DNA from: Pseudevernia furfuracea
Lineage: Eukaryota > Ascomycota > Lecanoromycetes > Lecanorales > Parmeliaceae
Assembly (NCBI GenBank): GCA_022315425.1
Contig: JAIUPT010000031.1
Coordinates: forward strand, 310,001 to 374,000
Direction of reading: 5' to 3'
Length of the DNA: 64,000 nt
The notes below the pieces were generated by a model. It did no database searches. It worked only from the letters and a program-made list of their open reading frames with translations, and had not been told where the DNA came from. The position numbers and the translations under genes were made by a program. Of the stretch, positions 1 to 11,463 are shown piece by piece. How positions within the stretch are numbered: position 1 is the stretch's first letter; every line of letters begins with the position of its first letter.

Positions 1-102
1 CATGAGCAAATGATGGTTGGACAAAAGACCTCTCGATCCTTGGCAGATACAATCAGCCAGCTTGAAGAGACGGACAGAAAGCTCGAGAGAGACTTCAAAT
101 GA
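1..102 (+). CDS. Small HEQ-motif gene, copy 1 (5' part outside window)
   Basis: This is the last 33 codons of a member of the small gene family repeated five more times in the window. It opens directly on His-Glu-Gln, continues with a GQKTSRS stretch, then a charged, probably helical tail (QLEETDRKLERD), and ends in TGA at 100-102. The HEQ-x(3)-G-x-[KE]-T-S spacing matches copies 2, 5 and 6. The Trp-containing first half and the tiny first exon would lie just left of the window. I do not recognise the family and assign no function. Confidence 0.6.
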   Translation, partial: HEQMMVGQKTSRSLADTISQLEETDRKLERDFK

Positions 103-652
103 GACGATGATAAGGAAAAGGCGGCCTTGAGAAAGAAGGAGAAATGGCGTTTGGACATGGGACGGGGTTGAAACAGGAGGAAATGGCAAAGGAAGGAGGA
201 CTATGGTGCAATCATGGGATAATTGACGCAAAGGGGGCCAAGGAACGCTTTTCAGGAGGAATCGTACTTGATCATTGCATTCGACAGTTAGTGAATGGGC
301 CCAAAATTTTAGAATTAATATGAAAACGTCTTGACGAGGAGCCAATACTGTTGAAGAATGGCCCTATGAAATCCAGCCTAGTTGAAGAGCCAATGCTGCC
401 GAAACACCCAACATTGAGCGAGGCCATCGAGCCCACGAGCCGAGTGAGCCAAGAGAAAAAAAAATTTAAGCGGACGCTGCAGGAGGAAGGAACGTTCTTA
501 GCGCCGCATAAGCTCCTCCCCTAAGGTGTTTTCAACTGGCCCTCTTGGCCTATCATTAACCCGTTTCAAAAACGGAGTAGGTGGGCAGTTGGATACGCTT
601 CACCGTGCCTGCATATGCCGTACTCTAGGACGTGCATCAGGGCCAACGCCGG

Positions 653-742
653 CACGGGTCTCAGCCCTGCAGGGGTGAAAAAAAAAAATCGGCGGGGGTG
701 AGCGTTGCATACGCGAAGCTGATCCGGTTTCACACCCTCATC
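653..742. mobile_element. Relic of the inverted-repeat element at 33.6 kb
   Basis: About 90 bp (ctcagc..caggggtgaaaa, then tcggcgggggtga, then gatccggttt) align by eye with the left terminus of the element at 33645-34220. No matching right terminus is visible nearby, so it looks like a solo, mutated end. Confidence 0.45.
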
Positions 743-1041
743 AAAGATGAAGAACATATATCTAGGAACAGAGGTTCCACCCGATTTTTAAATATTTGAT
801 TGTAATAACTACTCGACTGTAATGGCTATAATGGCTATTTGACTGTTAACGGCTACTTGATTGTAGTTTTATATCCATGTAACGCGAACTACCTTCTGCT
901 TGCATTTGGCGGTGGTTCCGGCAAAAAATTTGCGGGGCAGGCTGCTAGCGGGATGAGTATATCGAGGATCGTTGGTGCGTGGTCAACTATGAAGGCGCGG
1001 ATACCCGCTTGAACTGGAAGAATGTTAGCGGCGTTCATTGA

Positions 1042-1323
1042 GATGATTACTTTCCCCCGGGATCCGCATATTCTTCCATTCTGCCCGAGATCTCGGCAAA
1101 CCAGCCCTACGGCAAGGTTAGCGAGGCGAGCGATGCAGTGCGTAAAGGTAGGATTACAGCGCCCGGCGGAAAAGCTTGGCACGAGTCGAGCTGGCTGCCA
1201 ACTTTGAGGTCCTGCTATTTTGATGACGTGACGCGGCAATTGACATGGGACCATGGAGTTCCTTCCGCGGTACGGCCTTCTCTCAACGAGGCACAGCAAG
1301 TGATGATAGCAAAAAGCATATAG
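1042..1323 (+). other. Open frame of about 93 codons, possible gene remnant
   Basis: An open frame runs from just after a stop at 1039 to a TAG at 1321-1323. It has a reasonable amino-acid composition, but no in-frame ATG near its start and no recognised domain. It may be a decayed exon. I see no acceptor that makes a complete gene. Confidence 0.2.
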
Positions 1324-1399
1324 TTTCTATGGTGAGTGGGCCCGAGGTATTAAGACCTCCAGCCTGAGAAAGAACTATGTGATAAAGATGAAGGAAATG

Positions 1400-1600
1400 T
1401 TGGACGTGCCTAGATCATTTCATGCATCTCATGTTTTTCCTTTGTTACATAGATCACTTTGTCAGGCCATGGGTTATATACCCTTGGACCTCCTCCGTAG
1501 ACCATCATGCTTTTGCTATCACACTGCTGCACCTGCTGAGTCGACAGGAAAACATGGAAGCATACGTGAAACATGTATGGAATGATCTAGACGCTTCCAA
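1400..1600. mobile_element. 201-bp inverted-repeat (MITE-like) element
   Basis: The left end (ttggacgtgcctagatcatt) and the reverse complement of the right end (ttggaagcgtctagatcatt) agree at 17 of 20 positions, and similarity continues inward past CAT-x-CAT. No coding capacity is visible. Related sequence occurs at 6006-6172 and 11322-11463, so this is a dispersed family. No clear target-site duplication is seen. Confidence 0.55.
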
Positions 1601-3258
1601 CACCTTCTCCCCCCCCCCAACAAGGACCTGATGCCTAGGGTGGTTTCCAAGGTCTTGAGGAGAAAATTGGCTCTTGTATGGTTTGGTTTTGCCGCACCGA
1701 ACTCTCCTGTCCACTCTGCAAGCCTACCAGGCCACGTATGTATAGTGTGCAGAATACTGCACATCTTTGCATGAGCTGCTTGCGTTTAGTTCCCGCACTA
1801 GGATTGCTTCTGCGAGATGATTGCCCTGCAGGGAGGGTTATTTTGACGGGCCAAGGAGTAATTCCATTGCATGATATTGATAAGCGAGATATTGCACTCA
1901 TTTTAAGATCAAGACAAGTCTAAATCCTTGGGAGTTGTGGAATTTTCATGATGACACGACGGCTTGCTCTCCAGACTCCACCGCAGTGATGCCAGAGGTC
2001 TACCCACATGGCCGAATCCGTACAGAGAGTCTACCATCGCATGAACTAACTCCGGTACTCTCATTAGACACATATTACAACGTTTAATCTCACTGGACCG
2101 TTCCGCTCAACGGTTTGCATTCTAGGCTGTTTGCCCCTCCTCTAGAAGTTAACTCCGCTCCAGCCATCTACTGCCTCCTATCGAGGATGACGAGCGGAAA
2201 AATCGCGAAGTTTGGTGCAATGTTGCGCAACTCTGGTACAACAAAGCGGCTGAAAAGAGCTCAAACCCTGAACGGCTTTGTCATCATCGGGCCGTCCCTG
2301 GGTTCATACAACATGTGTTAGGGTACGTCCAGACGGTACAGCACAAGCTCTTCCTCATAAGCTGCGGTGCGAAGTCGCAACAACGATCCAAGATTGCGAT
2401 TATTTGAAATGAGGAGGGTTGTGAAAGTGCTGGCCCATGCCGCGTTCGGCGAGGATGTGCTAGATGGATCTTCCGTACTAGGGCAAGACCGTGGATTGAG
2501 GCTGGCGAGCGCTCCTTTGCGAATTTTGCGGAACGAGGAAGGAGGGGGGGGTGGGGTTGAAGGTGTTACAATACTAAAGCCAGTCAGAGACCAGCGTATT
2601 CTTGACATAAGCATCTTCCAGAATTTCTACGAAGGACATCTTCATAGAGTCAATAAATAGTCAGTTATCCTTCCGACAGGAGGATTGTTCGATATGCTGG
2701 GTCGTGCCGCTCATGCACCTAGCAATGCAGTGGTGCAGTAGTGCCACATTGGTGACGAATGGCTGGTGGACCGACTCAGCTGCGCAGGATGACATCTGCA
2801 GATGTTGACCACAATTCCGTGGTCCGGATGGAATAACCACCAAACTTCAGCAGATAATCTGCCGCCTCGGCCTTTCTTCTCATTCCAACTACCTATTTCC
2901 AGGCTACACGGTAACGTAATCAGATCATTACTCGGTTACCACAATTACCTGTTTGATTGATTGGCCCACCAAAATCCTATACGCAACCCCGAGTGTTTTC
3001 CCTGGGGCAAATTCAGCCGGTGCTTCAATTCTGAATTTAGGTGAGGTGGAGATTTCGATTGCGCTATCCCTGGTTGATACATTAGCCTCTCTGCGACATG
3101 CCTGGACCTTACATCTCATGTGTAAATATTCTCATGCACATACTAGACAAAAGTACGGCTGTCTAGATGATACGAAATTCTGTTGAGTGCAGGCGCTGCA
3201 GGGACTTAAGCGCTGCCTTGAAGGTCGCGCTGGTCGGCTCGGTTTGCGGGGCATATGC
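1601..3258. other. Gene-free tract
   Basis: Frames on both strands are broken. The reading frames over 2318-2660 (either strand) are the longest, but they match nothing I know and run through a poly-G tract. No repeat structure was noticed. Confidence 0.4.
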
Positions 3259-3486
3259 GGTGGGGGGGGGAGGGGGGGAAGAGGGGGGGGAGGGAAAGGA
3301 AGGGGGAAACGGGGGGGGGAATGGGGGGGGGTAAAAAGGAAGGGGGAAATGGGGGGGGAAATGGGGGGGAAATTGGGGGGGGGGTAAAAGGAAGGGGCAA
3401 ATGGGGGGGGAAATGGGGGGGAAATTGGGGGGGGGGTAAAAGGAAGGGGCAAATGGGGGGGCAAATGGGGGGGGAAGGGGGGGGGC
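3259..3486 (+). repeat. G-run tandem repeat, G-quadruplex-prone
   Basis: Runs of 5-10 G are separated by short spacers (gtaaaaggaagggg, aaat, aaatt). A roughly 50-bp unit recurs several times with small differences. The plus strand has dozens of G-runs of at least four. The proline- or glycine-rich open frames across it (for example 3132-3569 minus) follow from the composition and are not genes. Confidence 0.85.
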
Positions 3487-4560
3487 AAGGCTCGATGTAG
3501 AAGCACAAGAAAATTAGAGGCGCAAGGCTGAGAAAGGGCAAGGCGTGGTGGGCAAGGAATCAACTGCACAGCGACGGAATTTTGGAGTCGGGTAATTCTT
3601 CAACAGTGTCCAACGAGTGCTCAGACTTTTGGTCAAAGGATTCTATAACTTGTGATGGATCCACGTCCACAGTCTGGTACTGTGGCCTAATACCACCAAC
3701 CAAGGCCAGCCCTACACTAGCGTGCCAAGCAACGGCCTTCTATTTCTACAAACACATGCATGCACTTGTACATAGAATCCTCATAGTTAGAATGCTATTC
3801 AAACCACGTTCAAACGCTATTCAGTCCTACGTGTAGTCCCTGACTAGAGTAGTCGAGTCGAGTAATTCATGAGGCAAAAGTTGCATGATCAACGCTTTCA
3901 TTTTTGAGTTTTAAAATTGATAGAAACTACATTTTATGAAGTGGATGATTCGCGTAGCATGATACTTTCGGCCTATATGATAGGGTCGCGTTGTAGGCTC
4001 TCTGCGGTGCAATAATACAGTAATCGCTGCCCGAGGGATGGAAGATTTAGGCCACGCGAGGCAAATCTAGCCGCCGCGTCCGCAGTATCCATAGCGCATG
4101 TAATTTATGTATTTTTCTTGGCACATCGGACAAATGGTCAGGCGAAGATGGAAATGCGAGCCGCAAGCCAGCGTAAGGAGTTTTTTGTTGTCAGTAAACG
4201 GGAAATGTATATTTAAAGTAGCAGTCAAAGATGAGTGTAATCATTAGGTGTCATAGATAGCTTGTAATTTATAGTTAGTCTTTTGTTGCTTGCACGAGCG
4301 TGGATTTGGGGCGCCCACTTGTGCAAATCTCACTCTTCCAAAGTTGCGAACCTACTCAAACGCTCACACAGTCGTTGCATTCCTATTCTCGCTTCCACCA
4401 CGAACGAAGAAGTCATTGAAGTCTGAGCCAGCCTGTTTTTTCCCAGCATTCAGCCATCCTTTCAGTGACTCTGGTTACCATCTCTGAGCAATCGAAGATC
4501 CGCATTGACCCTGTCAGTCCCGCACACCACCGCAAAGCCATCTTGCAAAACGATACGAAC
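3487..4560. other. Gene-free tract before small gene copy 2
   Basis: I see no gene. From about 3840 to 4280 the sequence is AT-rich with no long frame. The stretch just before 4561 is probably promoter and 5' UTR of the small gene. Confidence 0.35.
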
Positions 4561-4847
4561 ATGCCGTTTGTCCTTACCAAATCCAATCTCGTCCTGAATC
4601 TTTGCTGACGACTCATTTTCCTCGTAGGGAAAGCAACAAACCTCCTCACCAGGCTACCAGGGCCTTCGAGCGCAATGCAGGCCCTAAGGGGTCCCAGCTA
4701 GATGGGTGGTATAGGACACAAGAGACACACGAGCAACTGGCAGTAGGAGAAAAGACGTCGCGAACTTTTGCCAAGACTATGGGCTTTCTGGTCGAGATTG
4801 AGATGGTGAATCGCAATGACGGAGAAGCAGACAATACAACACGCTGA
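4561..4847 (+). CDS. Small HEQ-motif gene, copy 2
   Basis: Two-exon model. Exon 1 is only ATGCC (4561-4565). The intron at 4566-4627 (62 nt) has donor GTTTGT, a CTGAC branch motif and an acceptor in a pyrimidine-rich tract ending GTAG. Exon 2 at 4628-4847 ends TGA. The phase-2 join gives 74 aa. The core is SQLDGWYRTQETHEQLAVGE followed by KTSR and an acidic, Asn-rich tail. The join is supported because copies 3, 4 and 6 use the same 5-nt first exon and the same phase. There is no signal peptide, membrane segment or cysteine cluster. Function is unknown; a small helical protein is likely. Alternative: a longer read-through first exon, but that meets a stop. Confidence 0.6.
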
Positions 4848-5571
4848 GTGAGGAGGAGGAGTTGTTTGGGAGAGGGGAGGATGCATGGCGAAAAATGGGA
4901 TACAGTCTGGAAGACACGTCGAGTAGTAGGCTTGGCGCTCGGCGCTAGTCTGGATATTGTGTGAGAAGAGCACTGTCCTTATAATTTTGGATCTCAACGC
5001 GTGCAGACACATTCTCGACCTGATTAGTCTTTGCGACAGGACGTTGACGAGTCGATGGCGGGTATCACAGTGGTGCTGTTACTCTTTCAACGTTGGTCTT
5101 CCACTACAACCATGTCGCACGGCGGCTGTCTTTCGTCCTTTCCTTTCATTCATATCTCTCTGAGGTTGGTTTCCTAGAGGTGATCCATCTTCAACAAAAC
5201 GCCTCACTCTCCTTTCATTGCGATCCATAGATCTTGGCACAATCTTGAAGGGCAACTTTTGGTCTCTCTCCTATGTCACGACACGTCCATCCTGGCTGCA
5301 CTGGCGGCAGCAAGACTACACTGTGTTGTTGAAAGATTGGGACATGATATTAGCATTGCGCATATACCGCAGAGGCAGTTTTAATTGTGAAGATAGGTGT
5401 CGTTGTCCTGAAGTTGATCATGTTGTCAGTTGGGTCGCGGAGGAAGCTTAAATTTGTGGCAGCATTTCTTTCAAAAATGCACTGCCAAGAAACGCCAAGA
5501 ACTGATGTGCTTTTGACGCTGCTGGCCGCCAAGACTCATGTCGGATAACGCATACAAATCTGGGCCGCCTT

Positions 5572-5591
5572 CCTAACCCTAACCCTAACCC
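5572..5591 (+). repeat. Interstitial telomere-like repeat
   Basis: CCTAACCCTAACCCTAACCC is three units of the TTAGGG-type repeat, read on the C-rich strand. It is followed by an aacccttcgggg string also seen at the ends of the foldback element at 49.6 kb. Three units are too few to prove a former telomere. Confidence 0.7.
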
Positions 5592-6005
5592 ACCACAACC
5601 CTTCGGGGAAGACCAGATAAAAATTGCACAAGAGGACCCGCAAGGTTCGCAAAATCCATTTTCTATCAACTTGATGAGAAAAACCACATTGGTTTACGAC
5701 TTACTCTTACTCAGCTAGTTGTAGAATTCTCTGACCAAAAGTATAAGCTCATCTCGAGATTGTCGAAGAATTAGTTGACTTCACGATTTCGCCTCAGTGC
5801 TTTTTTTTTCCCGTCACCCCCGAGCTCTATCTACCCTTGGAAACGAGTACCACACCAAGAATATGAGATACCACTGATCCACTGCAGAGTCACCTCGCCA
5901 CGTTACTACGCGGAGGCGTATCGGTGGCAGGTAGCTCGCTGATTTAGATTGAAGAAGTAGCTATGAATTAGATGCTCAATATGAATCAATATGAGTATGA
6001 TTAAT

Positions 6006-6172
6006 GTCGGAGTGTCTAGACCATTCCATACATGTTCTAGCGTCCTTCTATGCATGTTCTCCTGCATATCATAGATTGCTGCTTCCATCCGATGTTTGTA
6101 GGACCATTCTTTGTTAGCCATGAGGTCTTATACCCAAGGTCCTCCTCAATAGATCTACATGCTTTCTATTCT
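6006..6172 (-). repeat. Decayed copy of the 1.4-kb repeat family
   Basis: Read on the minus strand it aligns by eye with 11322-11463 (aagcatgtagatctat near one end, cctacaaacatcggatg in the middle) and, more weakly, with 1400-1600. Differences are scattered, as expected of an old element. Confidence 0.55.
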
Positions 6173-6869
6173 TCATCCACTGTAGCCTATGAAAAATTAA
6201 GCATAGGTAGGGAGAGAAGATTGGAGAGACGCACGGCATGGTTGACTGGTTTCTCGCCTTGTTGTTTTCACGCAAGAGACGGGGTAGATTTGAGGGTTAT
6301 TGGATACTAGACGCTTGAAAAGTCATGATAGATGATGCTGTCGAACGGATGACTTTAAGGGGGCCGTTCGGCTTTGGGAATGATGTAGACGACGACGCGA
6401 GACAAGACTTGAGTGACGAATCCCGGCCAACTTCAGGATCTTTGTCGCAGTCTTCCCCCAAAACGGTCCTCACGATGAGCCAAGACCGGTCCTCATCACA
6501 AAGTCCTCAGAGCCAGTCAGGAGGAGACCGTCTTGACGAAGACCTGGAAGGTAAAGTCTATGGTTGACAAGGGCAGTATGCTATATAGGCGGTGGAAAGG
6601 ATGAAGCATTCTGCACAGCGAAAAAAAAATGGCATCATAGATGGTTCATGATCACAGTCTGTCAATCAACGTCGTTCATTATTTGGAGAAGTATTGACTA
6701 TAAGGTATAATGCTATGCAAAGCTTACACGGAAACGCTGCAGATGCATGATTGAACAAGACCGACTACAAACGCCGACGCCTGCAGTACCAAGCCGGGTC
6801 CCAGACTGAATTTGCGAACAGAAGCCTGGAAAGATCGTAAGTCTTAGGTTCCGTGGAGTAGTATGAAAA

Positions 6870-8242
6870 CTAGTGGTGGGCAGATTGGCGTGCTTTTTTC
6901 TCCTTGGCGCGTTTAACGGGGACGGCCGTCTTCACGCCAGCTTTTCTCCGTCGGACATTGAGCGATGCAAGTAATGGATGACCTGGGTGCTTGTTTGTAA
7001 TGTGCCTTTTTAGATTGTCTCGCCGGCCTGATTGAATGACCAACTGGCACACTGGGCACATGGGTTTCGGTTTGTTACCATGATAATGAAGCTTGTGCCG
7101 TCGTAGCGAGTCCTCTATCGTTCCCCCTGTGAATTTTGCTTGACACCCTCTGTATGGGCACCCCGAGACAGCGGTTTCTGATGTACTAGCAGAAGCTAGT
7201 GCAGAAACAGCTGAGGTGGGAGGGTCCACAGACATGGCAGGTGGCAAAGTATTGACTGAGATGGTTGGATTGTCCAATACGATGTGAGCCTCTGTATGGA
7301 AAGGTGTCGCGGCGTCGGCATTGGCGAAGAGTTCTTGGAAACTTTGTGGTGTTAAGTGTTTAACAATTGAATTAGTGCCATTGCCATGGCGCATGCCCAT
7401 CCGTGACGAATAAGCGCTATCTCGCCTGTAGGTGTTCCCTGGAGGCCAGATGCCGGTCTGTGAATTGTTGTAGCTTTGCATAGATGCAGAGCTGCCATCT
7501 GGTACTGGTCGCGGGTCGGAATCGTCTGCAGAAGGTGTCGGAGGAACGGTCTCCCATGCGCTGTCGGAATATTGGGTGTGAGTGGCTGCAGAAAGCCTGT
7601 GAGGAATGTAGATATGAGGCTGTAGATTGGCAGAGCATTCCCCGGACCGATGATTTGATCTTTGCCAAGGTGAGGAAGGTACGGCGGCGTTGGGAGTTTG
7701 GACAGGGGTACGGATGGTATATGCTCGATCTGTGCAATGTCAGAAGCTTAATCTTACTATTGTAAAAAGAAAAAAAGATAACCGGAACTCACGCAAGGGG
7801 CTGTTGGCAAATTCAGAACTCAACATTGGATTGATTGTCTCAGGTACATTTCGTGATGAATCGGCATCCGTGCCATTGTTGCTGATTCTCCCGAAGGTAT
7901 TTTCGAATATTCCACTATTGGACAAGCCGTCATTGCCATTGAGTTCCAGGTCTCCCAATGATACCAACAAGTGTTCTCCCATCTCCCAGCCCCTGTTCAA
8001 ATTGGAGCCATGACTGGGTAGGTTTTCAAGAGGATCGGCCTCCGCAGGTGGAGGGGACAAGAGAGCATCGTCTGGTGGAGAATACTGAGAGTTGTGTTCG
8101 AAGGGCCTTGTCCACAGGTTTTGCTCGTCATCATCTAGTAAGCTGTGATCCAACAGTTAGTGTTGCTTCCGAGTCGCAAGAACTGGGCGGCTTACCCAGG
8201 TTGCAGATCGGCCGAATAAGTTCTTTCCCAAATGAGACTCAT
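6870..8242 (-). CDS. C2H2-type zinc-finger protein, gene A
   Basis: Three-exon model: 8242-8196, 8142-7793 and 7729-6870, with introns of 53 nt (GTAAGC..CTAAC..CACAG) and 63 nt (GTGAGT..CTGAC..GCACAG), giving 418 aa. The N-terminal 300 residues are Ser/Pro/Asn-rich and look disordered. The C-terminus carries two fingers: CPYRGC near residue 323 with paired His about 20 residues on, then CPVC near 357 with a typical RRDNLKRH and closing His. A basic tail (VKRAKEKKAR) could be a nuclear signal. The likely role is nucleic-acid binding, probably transcriptional; no target can be read. Genes B, C and D share the finger pair, and B and C share the 47-nt first coding exon. Confidence 0.8.
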
Positions 8243-10671
8243 TGTAGCTGATAATGTATTGTATTGTTTTAGAATGGACCCAGACACTTAAGTATGATCT
8301 ATTGAATAGTCAGGAAAATCAGAGAGCGTTTTTCGAGCAGGCGTGTACGGACCGAGTAGCTGTGGGAGATGAGCGGAAGCGCACTAGGAGTAGCAGCTTT
8401 GGGCTAGCTAAGAAGTGCAACTGACAATCCCTCTTTGTGAATAGCTGTCTGATGTGTGACTGAATAAGTCAAGAGCTAAGATGAGATACCTGGGATTGTT
8501 GAGTTGTGACGCTGAGATGATGGTTGACTGCCTGGTTTTTCGGAGAGCAAAGTTTAAAGCGACGGTATATGACCTGGCGGGGAGGACTGGATGTCGATGA
8601 AATGATTGGTCGAAGCTTGCTACCCTTCGCGAAATTTGCCACAAGACAGCAGCTTTCTCAGGTGAGAGCGTTTTGGAAGCACTGAAAAGGTGGATAGTTT
8701 TGTCGTCCGACCGCAACCGGAATTGGGAAATGTAAAGGTTCATGCAGAAATCTTATGAGCCGCCGCCATCAGGACTGCTTTCGGTAGAGGGCCGGTGTGG
8801 GGAGCGTGCGCGAGACCTGCTTCACAGATGGCATGTCCGCCTTGGTCGGTCAGTCCAAATTGCAAGTAGACATGAGCAAGAAATGTAATTGAACGGACGT
8901 ACTACTTTGCCTCCTCGCAATTGGCGCAAACTAGGTCGATGCAGGTCCTTGAGCCAGCATGGAATATACTTTCGGTTGCCTTGAAGCTCCCGACGTTGTT
9001 TCATGTCAAGTTCATACTAGGCGCATCTCTAGGTTGACTTGTATCCTGGTGCTCAGAGTCCTATTGGTTGGTCCCGAGCGAGGCGAGGCTACCAACCGAA
9101 AGGCACCGCGGCTGAGGAGAATGTCACGTGAGCGAGTGGATCACAGGCCCGGCATCGGACGAGCATAAGCATATGGACCGGGGAACCTAGTGAGGCAGAC
9201 GGTGAAAGCGGAGGAAACCGTTGCAAGATTTCTGTAGGATAGGCGACTGAACCTGGAAAGCGTTTGTTTGGGTGAAATCCGCAGGGCTCTACCAAAATCC
9301 GGGCGGGGAAGATTCGGCAACGTAGCCAGAGGTCCATTGAAGGACAGCGAGCGTCTTCGGGGAAGATTGAAAAGTTCATGTTTTCACTGTCTAATCGGTG
9401 CTGTCCTCAAAATATGCCGACAAGAAAAAGAGAAATCATGAGAAATCAGAAAACTGAGGGGCAACTACCCCTATTGTAATCCTGGTGACCCCAAAAATGA
9501 GGCAAACCAAGGCACTTACCCACCTTCCTGCAACCAAAAGTGTTTTCCACGATTCTGGGTGCGGTAGAGAGAATCGATTGGGTCTCCAGAACTCTAGCCT
9601 CCCTTCAAGCACTCATCGTTACCTAACTTGGTGATGGAGGGTTGCAGTCATCGCCCCTCAAGATTGCGACAAACGTCTTTGTGCATTAGCGCTGCAGCGA
9701 ACCACCCACACTCTTCTTCTTGGTGTGCGGGAATAACAAACACGCGGGACTCGCCCACGTTTCTTGAAGATCACTCTTCGCCCCGAAAAATTGAGCGACG
9801 GATCCTCGACGCCAACGTCGTTTCAAATAGTAAGCCTCTGTCCCTTGCTCCGCTAGCAAAAACGACAATCCGCAGAATCAGCTTCTCAACGTCTCAGATT
9901 GTGAAGTCCTGCTCAATCCGCGCATCTAAGATGCTTACTTAGGCCACATTGATTTCACAGGATGAATTTCCTTTCAGAAAAGATAATCGACACTCGCCTG
10001 ACCGCTGCATCTTCACGGGCGTTTTCCTCACGCCGGTGACAACGGCAAGCGCAACTTTGGACTCGCCTCTTACCACCTGGCTTTTCGAAAATGAGGAACA
10101 ATCGAAACCAAGGAATACTACACTCAAGACGCGCTAGATGCTTCTTCATCGGAAACACAATGTGCGGCGGGACAAAAATAGCAAAGACAACCTACGTACA
10201 TCTGTCGGCGCGAATCACCAGCAGTCATCCACCAGAAATAAAGGACACTCTACAGTTTGACCATACAATGGCAGCGGACCTCTGAGCCTGCTTGAAGGGG
10301 TGGATGCGTACAATCGCTGGATACCATACCGTCATACGGGCAGATGGCGGCAAGGGCTGCAGGAGGCGGTGGGAGGCCATCATAATGATGTGAAGTATCA
10401 GTCTGAATCTCCAAGGGTACTCTATATCACGAGGAACACTGTTCGATATACTCGGTGTGCTTGTTGGCGTCTTGTGGAGAGAGGTGAAAATTCTTGACCG
10501 CTAGTCTCACAGGGCTGAGATTACGCCAAGTCCACACCAACGATAGCGACAATTTGGCCTCACCTTATCGATTGACTTGCGATCCCCACCAACAGGTTAT
10601 GGGTCCTCGCGCAATTGCTTCGCATTTGTCGTCAATCAACTCGATTCTCAAGGAAAGAGGACAATAAGTCA
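8243..10671. other. Gene-free tract upstream of gene A
   Basis: No coding region can be supported on either strand. The part next to 8243 is probably the promoter of gene A. The longest frames (8408-8743 minus, 9628-9942 plus) lack recognisable features. Confidence 0.4.
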
Positions 10672-10830
10672 TTCCAGGGAACGGAAGGCACAGAGGACAG
10701 CTACAGTTGTTCCAGGGAACGGAAGGCACAGAGGACAGCTACAGTTGTTCCAGGGAACGGAAAACAGGGCAGTCACATTATCCTCAGGGAAAGAGTATGG
10801 TTACGGTCATCCCAGGGAACGGAATGCTCC
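10672..10830 (+). repeat. 38-bp minisatellite with decayed units
   Basis: The 38-bp unit (begins ttccagggaacggaaggcac, ends ctacagttg) occurs twice in tandem, followed by degenerate units that keep only cagggaacgga. All three forward frames are open across it, which is a repeat effect and not evidence of a gene. Confidence 0.8.
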
Positions 10831-11067
10831 TTCAATTCCAACACCTACGATCGATCCTTGACCATTGTTTAAGCACGAAGCTACATGAACCATGTCATAC
10901 TCATACTGTCTTTGCTATTGTTCTGGTCCATTTCCAAAGCTTGTATTATTGAGCACCGACACCTAGATAGCTATTGTCCTCATCAATTTATCTTTCAATC
11001 GTCTCCAGCCACCTTCTGATACTCGTCCCAGGCCTCATCGTTCTCTGTCCCACGCGACTTACTCTTG

Positions 11068-11137
11068 TGTCTCTATCGTTTCTTCCCGCGCCCTTGACTA
11101 GATGTCTCTATCGTTTCTTCCCGCGCCCTTGACTAGA
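11068..11137 (+). repeat. Tandem duplication, 35-bp unit x2
   Basis: The 35-bp unit starting tgtctctatcgtttcttccc is repeated exactly once, head to tail. Confidence 0.85.
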
Positions 11138-11321
11138 TTTCTGCATGATCTTTCAACTTAGCGAGCTACTCGAGTCCCAGCTCGTGAGCATCGACTGTTT
11201 GACTGATAATGTTGTAGTGTTAGTCTCTCAGCCCTACTATACTTGGTGTGTACTACAAACAGCCGTGCTCCTCCATAGAATGACCAGCCGTTACTCTAAA
11301 AGGCTACCGTGGATGAATGAT

Positions 11322-11463
11322 AGGAAGCATGTAGATCTATGGACGGGGGACTATGAGGATAAGACTCGATAGCCCACAAAGATTGATCCTACAAACATCG
11401 GATGAAAGAACATATGCATGGAAGACGCTAAAGTATGCATGGAAGGATCCAGACACTTCCAAC
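11322..11463 (+). repeat. Copy of the 1.4-kb repeat family
   Basis: It matches the minus strand of 6006-6172 over most of its length and ends in cagacacttccaaca, which corresponds to the right terminus of the element at 1400-1600. No coding potential is seen. Confidence 0.55.

Larger units (their letters stand above)
4848..6869. other. Gene-free tract between copy 2 and C2H2 gene A
   Basis: No gene is recognised. It contains an interstitial telomere-like repeat (5572-5591) and a decayed repeat copy (6006-6172). A Ser/Asp-rich frame at 6325-6567 has no domain and is not called. Confidence 0.35.

Noticed and set aside
3132..3569. Proline-rich 145-codon frame on the minus strand
   Set aside because: It is the complement of the G-run repeat; composition alone keeps it open.
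10577..10952. Three overlapping plus-strand frames
   Set aside because: They run through the 38-bp minisatellite in all three phases, so they are repeat artefacts.
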